A stretch of DNA of 5,109 bases from Candidatus Binatia bacterium. GTDB taxonomy: Bacteria; Desulfobacterota_B; Binatia; UBA9968. The translations under genes and the position numbers were made by a program. The stretch is from assembly GCA_025922795.1 (NCBI GenBank), contig JAICHC010000274.1, forward strand, positions 1-5,109, written 5' to 3'. The notes under the pieces were generated by a model. The model made no database searches. It was not told where the DNA came from and worked only from the letters and a program-made list of their open reading frames with translations. Positions 1-5,109 of this stretch are shown piece by piece (the first letter of the stretch is position 1; each line of letters opens with the position of its first letter).

Positions 1-1303
1 AATCTTCGTGCTTCGCCGCTGCGCGCGCCAGTTCCAGTGCGCGACCATTGTCGCCTTCCGCCTTGGCGATCCACGACTCGATTACATTGATCTGGATGTC
101 AGCTTGATCCGCCCAGTAGGCCTGTTTGGCCGCGATCATTGCCGGTTTCACCCGCGTGGTGAGCCGCTCGAGTTCCGCTTTCGCCCCAGCGACATTGCCG
201 CTGCGCGCTGCGCCGACTCCTCGGGCGAAAACAGTCACGGCTACGGCATTGGGGAAATTGGTCCACTTGAACACGGCATCGCTCGGATGCGGCTTGAGCG
301 ACGCCGCTTCGGCCCAGCGGTCGCGTTCCAAGGTGAGCCGAGCCGGGATCGCCGCCAGCGCGAACGCAGCAGCGAGATTCTCGCCGGGAACTTTTTCTAT
401 TTTGAGGATCTCGTCGAGGCCGCGCCGCGCCTCACTGTCCTGGCCCATCTGCAGATAAGCATAAGTCATGTAGTCGAGCGCATGCAGTCGCGTGCGCAGG
501 TCCTTGGTCGCATTGAACGCGGCCCGGTTCGATTCGACGGAATCCTTCCAATAGCCTACACGGGTGAAAATGTGCGACGGCATGTGTAACGCGTGGGGGG
601 CCGACGGCGCGATGGTGGCGTAGCGCCTGGCGGCATCCAGGCCTTTTGCCGCAATCGGCGGGTAGTCGTAGCTATGGATGAGATAATGCGCCGCGCCCGG
701 GTGGTGCGGATATTTCTTGAACACGGGCTCGAGCAGTTTAGCCGCCATGAGTTGCTTGGTGTATTTCTTGTCAGTGGGCTCGAAGTTGGCCGACAGGGCA
801 AGGGCATACAGCACCTGCGCCTCGATATCATTCGAATACGCTTTGGCGATTTTTTCCATGGCTTTCTCATAGGCGAGAGCGCGCTGGCGGTGCGGCACGG
901 TATTGCCGTCTTTGTAAAACAATTCGAGCGCCGCGATGTAGTCGCGCTCGCGCTGCGTGTTTGCGCCGGTCGCCCTGGCTTTTTCTATCGCCGCCCAGCC
1001 GTTGGCCAGTTGCTTCGCGCTGATCGGCCAGACGAACGGATTGTCCTGGGTCGCAAGCGCGATACCCCACCAGGCCATGCCGCACTGCGGGTCGGCCTCC
1101 AGCACCGCTTCAAAAGCCTGGGTGACTCTGGGCCAGTCGAATGAATGGTAGAGGGCAGCGGCTCGCTGAAAACGTTTGCTCGCTTCGGCGTTGCAAGAAA
1201 CCGGGAAATTGACTTCGCCGAGACGCTCCCCTTGGGCCGACACGGCGCTACAGGTGAGAGCAAGGACGGCGAAAGTCAACGCAATCTGCAGAATCGATTT
1301 CAT
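1..1303 (-). CDS. Exported TPR-like protein of unknown function, C-terminus cut by window edge
   Basis: My translation of the minus strand from ATG at 1303 stays open for 434 codons to the left edge, so the C-terminus is missing. Residues 1-23 look like a Sec signal peptide: Lys at position 2, a hydrophobic core, and Val-Ser-Ala before a likely cleavage after A23. The mature protein is therefore probably periplasmic. Residues about 41-82 form a TPR-like helix pair ending in DPQCGMAWWG. Residues 200-259 hold the family's characteristic block, HHPGAAHYLIHSYDYPP followed by APHALHMPSHIFTRVGYW. I recognise this arrangement from widespread proteins annotated only as tetratricopeptide repeat proteins; no biochemical role is known to me. 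C38 and C74 could form a disulfide after export (inference). The start is supported by a good ribosome binding site. Upstream lies a near-consensus sigma-54 promoter, so expression is probably activator-dependent. Certain as a gene; function unknown. Confidence 0.93.
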   Translation of the reverse strand, partial: MKSILQIALTFAVLALTCSAVSAQGERLGEVNFPVSCNAEASKRFQRAAALYHSFDWPRVTQAFEAVLEADPQCGMAWWGIALATQDNPFVWPISAKQLANGWAAIEKARATGANTQRERDYIAALELFYKDGNTVPHRQRALAYEKAMEKIAKAYSNDIEAQVLYALALSANFEPTDKKYTKQLMAAKLLEPVFKKYPHHPGAAHYLIHSYDYPPIAAKGLDAARRYATIAPSAPHALHMPSHIFTRVGYWKDSVESNRAAFNATKDLRTRLHALDYMTYAYLQMGQDSEARRGLDEILKIEKVPGENLAAAFALAAIPARLTLERDRWAEAASLKPHPSDAVFKWTNFPNAVAVTVFARGVGAARSGNVAGAKAELERLTTRVKPAMIAAKQAYWADQADIQINVIESWIAKAEGDNGRALELARAAAKHED

Positions 1304-1308
1304 AACTT

Positions 1309-1314
1309 CTCCTT
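1309..1314 (-). promoter_or_regulatory. Ribosome binding site of the TPR gene
   Basis: On the minus strand AAGGAG lies five bases before the ATG at 1303. It is a near-perfect Shine-Dalgarno sequence at normal spacing. It fixes the start codon and hence the signal peptide. Confidence 0.9.
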
Positions 1315-1370
1315 CTTGGTACTGTTATCGTTAGAGATCCGTCTGGTGAGGCCTTCTTTCAATTCTGGGC

Positions 1371-1394
1371 ACATACAACGTGTGTTGTTCATGT
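1371..1394 (-). promoter_or_regulatory. Stem-loop at the predicted 5' end of the TPR transcript
   Basis: Read on the minus strand, ACAT, a two-base GA bulge, ACAAC, loop ACAC, GTTGT and ATGT form a nine-pair hairpin. Counting 12 bases from the -12 element puts the transcription start near 1393, so the RNA would begin in the first arm of this stem. Such 5' stems are known to stabilise mRNAs. It could instead be a protein-binding dyad overlapping the start site. The structure is seen; the role is inferred. Confidence 0.5.
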
Positions 1395-1404
1395 ATCTCT
1401 CTGC

Positions 1405-1419
1405 GCAATGGCGATGCCA
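1405..1419 (-). promoter_or_regulatory. Sigma-54 (RpoN) -24/-12 promoter of the TPR gene
   Basis: The minus strand reads TGGCATCGCCATTGCG from 1419 to 1404. The consensus is TGGCAY, a short spacer, then TTGCW. The -24 GG (1418-1417) and -12 GC (1406-1405) are exactly ten bases apart, as sigma-54 requires. TGGCAT and TTGC both match; only the last W is missed. Transcription would start near 1393, giving a leader of about 90 bases before the ATG. Two genes for GAFTGA-containing activators lie directly upstream, which strengthens the call. Confidence 0.8.
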
Positions 1420-1475
1420 TGACCGAACTCTCTCGCAGAAAAAACTAATCCATTGAATTGCGGAGGATTTTTTTT

Positions 1476-1539
1476 CGGGCAACCCGCAGTGAACGTTCCA
1501 AGGGCAAGGGGAGGGTAACTTTGTAGACACCTCGTGTAC
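1476..1539. promoter_or_regulatory. Cluster of short dyads, candidate enhancer (UAS) for a sigma-54 activator
   Basis: Three inverted repeats fall in this stretch: CGGG-CAA-CCCG (1476-1486), the perfect palindrome GAACGTTC (1491-1498), and the imperfect GTAGACACCTCGTGTAC (1523-1539), whose outer GTA/TAC and ACAC/GTGT arms pair in two registers. They sit about 80-145 bases upstream of the predicted start, the usual range for sigma-54 enhancer binding. Fis-type HTH dimers bind inverted repeats. None can be assigned to an activator from sequence alone, and short dyads arise by chance. Confidence 0.3.
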
Positions 1540-1555
1540 TCAAAAGGACTCACCC

Positions 1556-1571
1556 TGGTTGTCAATTTGCT
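1556..1571 (+). promoter_or_regulatory. Possible second sigma-54 promoter facing right
   Basis: The plus strand reads TGGTTGTCAATTTGCT, with GG (1557-1558) and GC (1569-1570) exactly ten bases apart and a full TTGCT -12 box. The -24 half keeps only TGG of TGGCAC. A transcript would start near 1582 and run antisense into the 3' end of the complete activator gene. No convincing gene follows, so it would make a non-coding or antisense RNA, or it is a chance match. Confidence 0.25.
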
Positions 1572-1680
1572 TTTAGGGAATTGAAAATATGCTGTCACTC
1601 TTGCGTCCCCGTTTAAGGTGGCGGGATGCCTTGGTCGCTAGGTTAATCAGGACGATGTCTGTACGCAGCACTTTTCTCCA

Positions 1681-1738
1681 ATCAAATACAACAAAAAGCC
1701 AGCACACCCGGGCGATCAATCGCCGGAGCGGCTGGCTT
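1681..1738 (-). terminator. Intrinsic terminator of the activator operon
   Basis: On the minus strand an eight-pair stem (AAGCCAGC at 1738-1731 with GCTGGCTT at 1703-1696) encloses a second small hairpin (GGCGA 1711-1715 with TCGCC 1720-1724, loop of four). It is followed by TTTTTGTTGTATTTG. Stem plus T-rich tail is the intrinsic-terminator pattern. On the plus strand no T-run follows, so it works leftward. It lies about 210 bases after the stop codon of the complete activator, leaving a long 3' UTR. Confidence 0.65.
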
Positions 1739-1946
1739 CAGACTCTCCTTGTCAAATTCCTCCGAAGAACGGTTGGCGTTGCTCCGCTTCGGCCTCACGT
1801 TACATGCTAAGGCTTCTCGAGGTTGGGGGAGGCGTATCGCGAGCGCAGGAATATCACATCACGAAAGGCTGTCAAGCAGATTTGCGCGCAAGCTTCGATT
1901 CGAAACCGAAACTTTTAAGAAAGATGCTTTATGACTTGTGCTGCTT

Positions 1947-3908
1947 TTATTTCGGACGCGGAATGCGCAGCGCTCGAATGCGGGAATTCAAGGTCGAGGG
2001 ATTCATGCCGAGTAACGCGGCCGCGCCGTCCTTACCGGCGACGCGCCAAGCGGCGGATTCCAAAGCCCGCAGGATGTTCTGGCGCTCCAGTTGCTGAAGC
2101 TCGCGAATTTGCAAAATCCGCTGGGGCACTTCCTCCGCTCTCTCTACTTTCAACGCGACATCGCGATGGCTCTCGCCTCTAACATCGGGTAAAGCGCGAT
2201 TAAGGTTAAGCCGGCCGTCTCGGGAGGTAATCACGGCGCGCTCGATGACGTTTTGCAGCTCGCGCACGTTGCCCGGCCAGACGTAGCTTTTAAGACGTTT
2301 CTTATGTTCCTCGGAGAGCGGTTCGATACTCCGGCCTAAACGTTGGGCGAATTTGGCCGCAAAAGCGGAGGCGAGCAAGAGAATGTCGTCGCTGCGTTCT
2401 CTCAAAGGCGGCACTTCGATCGGAAAAACGTTCAGCCGATAATAGAGATCATCTCGAAAGCAACCGCTTTTTACAGCCTGCTTGAGATCGCGATTGGTCG
2501 CGGCGATCACTCGAACGTCGACTTTTTTCGTTTCGGAGCTGCCGACCGGCGCGAACTCTCCCTCCTGCAACACGCGCAAAATTTTGGCCTGCAGGTCGAG
2601 CGATAGTTCGCCGATCTCGTCGAGAAAGATCGTGCCGCGGTCCGCCAGGCCGAAGCGTCCCTCGCGTTTTTGCGTGGCGCCGGTAAAGGCGCCTCTTTCA
2701 TGGCCGAAGAACTCGCTTTCCATGAGCGCGGCGGGAATGGCAGCGCAATTAACCGTGATCAAAGGCTTGTTTTGGCGGCGGCTCGCTGCGTGAATGGCAC
2801 GGGCGATTAATTCTTTGCCCGTCCCGGTTTCACCCAAAATCAACACCGTGGTATCGGTGCCTGCAACTTGTTCGATGTCACGAAGCAGTTCCTTGAGCGC
2901 TGGACTCTGCCCCAGAATCTGGTCGAACCCGCCCAGTGTTTTTACAGCCTCGCGCAGGTACTCGGCTTCGGCGGTGAGCGCATGAATTGTTTTTTCGGCT
3001 TCGAGACGATCGTTGACGTTTCTGAGAATGACCGTGTAAAAAGGCCGCCGCTCGATCTCGAAGCGCGACAGCGTGGCTTCAGCCGGAAACTCCTTGCCTT
3101 TCATGGGTGCCGCTTGAAGACCGCCGGCGATCCATAGCGAACGGCGGCCGTCTCGCTTGGCCTCAAGCTCGCGCATGAGAGCCAGGATCCTTTCGCGGCT
3201 CGGTTCGGAGAGGAAGTCGGTGAACTTTCCGCCGAGCATTTCCATCTCACTACGGTGGAAAGTTTTTTGGGCGGCGGGGTTAACACGGGTGATGTTGAGT
3301 CCCTGGTCGAACTCGATGATCGCGTCCATGGCGCTGTCGAACAACCGCCTCAGTTTTTCTTCCCGCTCTCGCAGCCGTTGCTCGGCGCGCAGCCTTTGCA
3401 GCTCGGCCGCCGCACGCGCGGCAAAGATCCGAAACAACGCCAGGAGTCGCGGTTCTTCGGGCATCGGGAGCGTGTCGAGCACGGCAAGGTGGCCGAGGAT
3501 CTGACCGTCGACGTCTAACAAAGGGACGCCCATGTAACTGACGGCGCCCATCGGCCCGAGATCCGGATCGTTGGGATACAAATCGACGAGTCGATCCGAG
3601 ATATGAACTAAGCGGCAATCTTTGAATACGGGCTCGCACGGCGTGCCGGCCAAATCGTACTCATAATCCTCGACGAATCGACCGCCGAGCCAGAAAGCCA
3701 CCGCTCGCAAGCGCTTCTCACCATGCCAGATCGTCACCCATGCGCCGTAGGTTCCCAGAGCTTTGGCGACATTTTCAACCAGGGCCGTAAAGAAACGCTC
3801 CCCTGTTTCTTTGGCCGTACCCTCCAAGATCTCACGCAGCACCGCCCCCTCGTCGGCAACTTGCAAGGGATTCTCAGTGAGAGTCTGCTCGGTCTTCAAG
3901 GATCGCAT
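1947..3908 (-). CDS. Sigma-54-dependent activator with GAF, PAS, AAA+ and Fis-type HTH domains
   Basis: This 653-residue bacterial enhancer-binding protein uses ATP hydrolysis to remodel sigma-54 RNA polymerase at -24/-12 promoters. A GAF domain spans about residues 25-170 (GVPLLDVDGQILGHLAVLD at 127-145). A PAS domain spans about 184-300, followed by a short coiled linker (301-322). The AAA+ module (about 328-560) shows Walker A GETGTGKE (359-366), the GAFTGA loop (406-411), Walker B TIFLDE (426-431), sensor ATNR (470-473), FRDDLYYRL (484-492) and WPGNVREL (544-551). The Fis-type HTH occupies about 607-650. There is no receiver domain, so it probably senses a ligand or redox state through GAF/PAS, as FhlA- and NifA-like proteins do, rather than through phosphorylation; the signal is unknown. 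An in-frame TGA seven codons upstream, with no other start between, supports ATG at 3908, although its ribosome site is weak. It follows its paralogue by 24 bases, so translation may be coupled. Confidence 0.95.
   Translation of the reverse strand: MRSLKTEQTLTENPLQVADEGAVLREILEGTAKETGERFFTALVENVAKALGTYGAWVTIWHGEKRLRAVAFWLGGRFVEDYEYDLAGTPCEPVFKDCRLVHISDRLVDLYPNDPDLGPMGAVSYMGVPLLDVDGQILGHLAVLDTLPMPEEPRLLALFRIFAARAAAELQRLRAEQRLREREEKLRRLFDSAMDAIIEFDQGLNITRVNPAAQKTFHRSEMEMLGGKFTDFLSEPSRERILALMRELEAKRDGRRSLWIAGGLQAAPMKGKEFPAEATLSRFEIERRPFYTVILRNVNDRLEAEKTIHALTAEAEYLREAVKTLGGFDQILGQSPALKELLRDIEQVAGTDTTVLILGETGTGKELIARAIHAASRRQNKPLITVNCAAIPAALMESEFFGHERGAFTGATQKREGRFGLADRGTIFLDEIGELSLDLQAKILRVLQEGEFAPVGSSETKKVDVRVIAATNRDLKQAVKSGCFRDDLYYRLNVFPIEVPPLRERSDDILLLASAFAAKFAQRLGRSIEPLSEEHKKRLKSYVWPGNVRELQNVIERAVITSRDGRLNLNRALPDVRGESHRDVALKVERAEEVPQRILQIRELQQLERQNILRALESAAWRVAGKDGAAALLGMNPSTLNSRIRALRIPRPK
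1962..3008 (-). repeat. Paralogous block duplicated at 4011-5057
   Basis: These 349 codons (coiled linker, AAA+ and HTH) align without any gap to 4011-5057 at a constant offset of 2049 bases. Stretches of 21 and 25 bases are identical (2838-2858 with 4887-4907; 2704-2728 with 4753-4777). The least similar part is the 22-residue linker between AAA+ and HTH. This shows a tandem gene duplication, old enough for considerable divergence, and it could mislead short-read assembly or read mapping. Confidence 0.85.
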
Positions 3909-3932
3909 CTTACCGTTTTCCGGTACTCAAGC

Positions 3933-5109
3933 CTAGGTTTTGCCATGCGAGATGGAACTGGAGGCACCGCGGTTCGCGGCCTCTTCTAGTCGCTGTTGTT
4001 CATTTTTCTGAATGTTGAAGGCGCGGATGCGTGAGTTCAGGGTCGAGGGATTGATGCCCAGAAGCTCGGCCGCTCCACTTCTGCCTGCAACACGCCACCC
4101 TGTGGATTCCAACGCCCGCAGGATATTGCTGCGTTCCAACTGTTGAAGCTCGTGCGCCTGAAGAATGGTTTTGGATAATTTACCGGAGGTGGGCCCCACC
4201 GGCACCGGACCGCTGCTTATCGTTACTCCGCCGTCGGGTAACGCTTTGTCCAAGTTAAGACGACCGTCCGAGGAAGTGATCACGGCGCGCTCGATAACGT
4301 TCTGCAACTCTCGAACGTTGCCAGGCCAGCTGTAGGCCGTGAGCCGTTGTTGACATTCCTCCGAAAGCGGCTCGATCAGGCGCCCCATGCGCCGGGCGGC
4401 GGTTTTGGCGAACGCTTTGGCAAGCGGTGCAATATCTTCCCGTCGGTCCCTCAACGGCGGAAGTTGAATCGGAAACACATTGAGCCGATAGTAGAGATCA
4501 TCTCTAAATTTTCCCTCCTTGACGGCCTGATCCAGACGACGATTGGTGGCGGCGATCACTCGAACATCGACTTTACAAATCCGGGAACTGCCGACCGGCG
4601 CGAATTCACCTTCCTGCAAAACGCGCAAAAGTTTGGCTTGCAGATCGAGCGATAGTTCGCCGATTTCATCGAGAAAGATCGTCCCCTGATCGGCCAGAGC
4701 GAAGCGCCCTTCTCGTCTTTGAGTCGCGCCCGTAAACGCGCCTTTTTCGTGACCGAAGAACTCGCTTTCCATGAGCGTCGCGGGAATAGCCGCGCAGTTG
4801 ATCGTGATCAGCGGGCGGTTCACCCTGCGGCTTCGTTGATGAATCGTTCGGGCGATTAATTCCTTGCCGGTTCCGGTTTCACCGAGAATCAACACCGTGG
4901 TATCGGTCACCGCGACTTGCGCGACGTCTTCCATGACAGATCTCAGAGCCGCGCTTTGACCGACGACCTCGTCAAAGCCGGCGAGCGAGTTTATGGTTTC
5001 ACGCAAATATTCGGTTTCGGCTTTGAGAGAATGAATTTTTTGCTCCGCTTCCAGGCGTTCGTCCTCCTCGCGCGTTTCGCCGCGTTTGCGCGTGCCGGCG
5101 ATCGGACGC
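3933..5109 (-). CDS. Sigma-54-dependent activator, AAA+ and Fis-type HTH, N-terminus cut by window edge
   Basis: The frame ending at TAG 3933-3935 is open to the right edge, giving 391 visible residues; the start and sensor domain lie outside. Residues 19-38 form a charged, probably coiled linker ([20 protein letters not shown]) nearly matching that of the downstream paralogue. The AAA+ module follows: Walker A GETGTGKE (about 76-83), GAFTGA (123-128), Walker B TIFLDE (143-148), [13 protein letters not shown] and WPGNVREL. The Fis-type HTH lies at about 327-365, followed by a 26-residue polar tail that the paralogue lacks. All residues for ATPase activity and sigma-54 contact are present, so it should be a working activator. 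Residues 1-18 are highly charged and lack the hydrophobic final PAS strand found at this place in the paralogue, so its input side differs. It is probably the upstream member of a two-gene operon. Confidence 0.93.
   Translation of the reverse strand, partial: RPIAGTRKRGETREEDERLEAEQKIHSLKAETEYLRETINSLAGFDEVVGQSAALRSVMEDVAQVAVTDTTVLILGETGTGKELIARTIHQRSRRVNRPLITINCAAIPATLMESEFFGHEKGAFTGATQRREGRFALADQGTIFLDEIGELSLDLQAKLLRVLQEGEFAPVGSSRICKVDVRVIAATNRRLDQAVKEGKFRDDLYYRLNVFPIQLPPLRDRREDIAPLAKAFAKTAARRMGRLIEPLSEECQQRLTAYSWPGNVRELQNVIERAVITSSDGRLNLDKALPDGGVTISSGPVPVGPTSGKLSKTILQAHELQQLERSNILRALESTGWRVAGRSGAAELLGINPSTLNSRIRAFNIQKNEQQRLEEAANRGASSSISHGKT

Larger units (their letters stand above)
1304..1946. 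other. Intergenic regulatory region without a convincing gene
   Basis: These 643 bases lie between the end of the complete sigma-54 activator and the start of the TPR gene. The region is visibly more AT-rich than the flanking coding sequence. It holds the TPR gene's sigma-54 promoter and leader hairpin, short dyads that may be enhancer sites, a weaker opposite-facing -24/-12 match, and a hairpin terminator for the activator operon. A run of eight T residues at 1468-1475 (an A-tract on the minus strand) could bend DNA between enhancer and promoter. I see nothing recognisable in 1740-1946, and the short open frames there have no family features. Confidence 0.75.

Noticed and set aside
8..1144. 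Plus-strand open frames of 193 and 183 codons (8-589, 593-1144)
   Set aside because: They lie wholly opposite the TPR gene, which has a signal peptide, a ribosome site and family motifs. Their translations are arginine-rich and show no recognisable domain.
1250..1252. C18 of the TPR protein as a lipoprotein cysteine
   Set aside because: The preceding residues Ala-Leu-Thr do not fit a lipobox, whereas Val-Ser-Ala at 21-23 fits ordinary signal peptidase I cleavage.
1476..1486. CGGG-CAA-CCCG hairpin as a terminator
   Set aside because: The T-run lies on the wrong side: it precedes the hairpin on the plus strand, and A residues follow it on the minus strand.
1589..1810. 73-codon plus-strand open frame after the opposite-facing -24/-12 match
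   Set aside because: Its arginine-rich sequence has no family features, it reads through the terminator hairpin, and a start near 1582 would leave no usable leader.
1749..2182. Small plus-strand open frames of 61, 97 and 83 codons
   Set aside because: They overlap each other and the 3' end of the complete activator, and show no domain, ribosome site or coding signature of their own.
3184..3908. Response-regulator receiver domain in the complete activator
   Set aside because: The N-terminal part shows GAF and PAS patterns and lacks the acidic pocket and conserved Lys layout of a receiver.
3933..5006. TTG at 5006 as the start codon of the partial activator
   Set aside because: The frame continues upstream without a stop to the window edge, and the upstream residues match the linker of the paralogue (RLEAE...EYLRE). 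The TTG is an internal leucine codon.
1..5109. CRISPR array, insertion sequence, tRNA or rRNA
   Set aside because: Apart from the paralogous gene block I see no regularly spaced repeats, transposase motifs, terminal inverted repeats or structural RNA sequence.

Overview
The window holds three genes, all on the minus strand, plus a roughly 640-base intergenic region carrying regulatory signals. In the direction of transcription (right to left) the order is: a sigma-54 activator cut by the right edge (3933-5109), a second full-length sigma-54 activator with GAF and PAS sensor domains (1947-3908), the intergenic region, and an exported TPR-like protein cut by the left edge (1-1303). The moderately high GC content, the sigma-54 regulators and the TPR family suggest a Gram-negative, probably environmental bacterium (proteobacterial, acidobacterial or a related phylum). 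The sequence does not fix the taxon more closely.

The two activators are tandem paralogues separated by 24 bases and look co-transcribed. From the pre-AAA+ coiled linker to the end of the Fis-type helix-turn-helix they align without a gap at a constant offset of 2049 bases. Hand counting gives about 78% amino-acid identity over 246 residues of the AAA+ module. Both keep Walker A, Walker B and the sigma-54-contacting GAFTGA loop, and the predicted DNA-recognition helix is identical. Their N-terminal sides differ just before the linker, so they probably sense different things while reading similar DNA sites. A hairpin followed by a T-rich stretch (minus strand, 1681-1738) probably ends this operon.

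The intergenic region has a near-consensus -24/-12 sigma-54 promoter (1405-1419, minus strand) facing the TPR gene. A stem-loop lies at the predicted very 5' end of that transcript (1371-1394). Several short dyads sit 80-140 bases upstream of the promoter, where enhancer sites for such activators usually lie. A weaker second -24/-12 match (1556-1571) points the other way.

The simplest model, which is inference, is that one or both activators switch on the exported TPR protein through sigma-54. That protein belongs to a recognisable but functionally uncharacterised TPR family with a His-rich conserved core.
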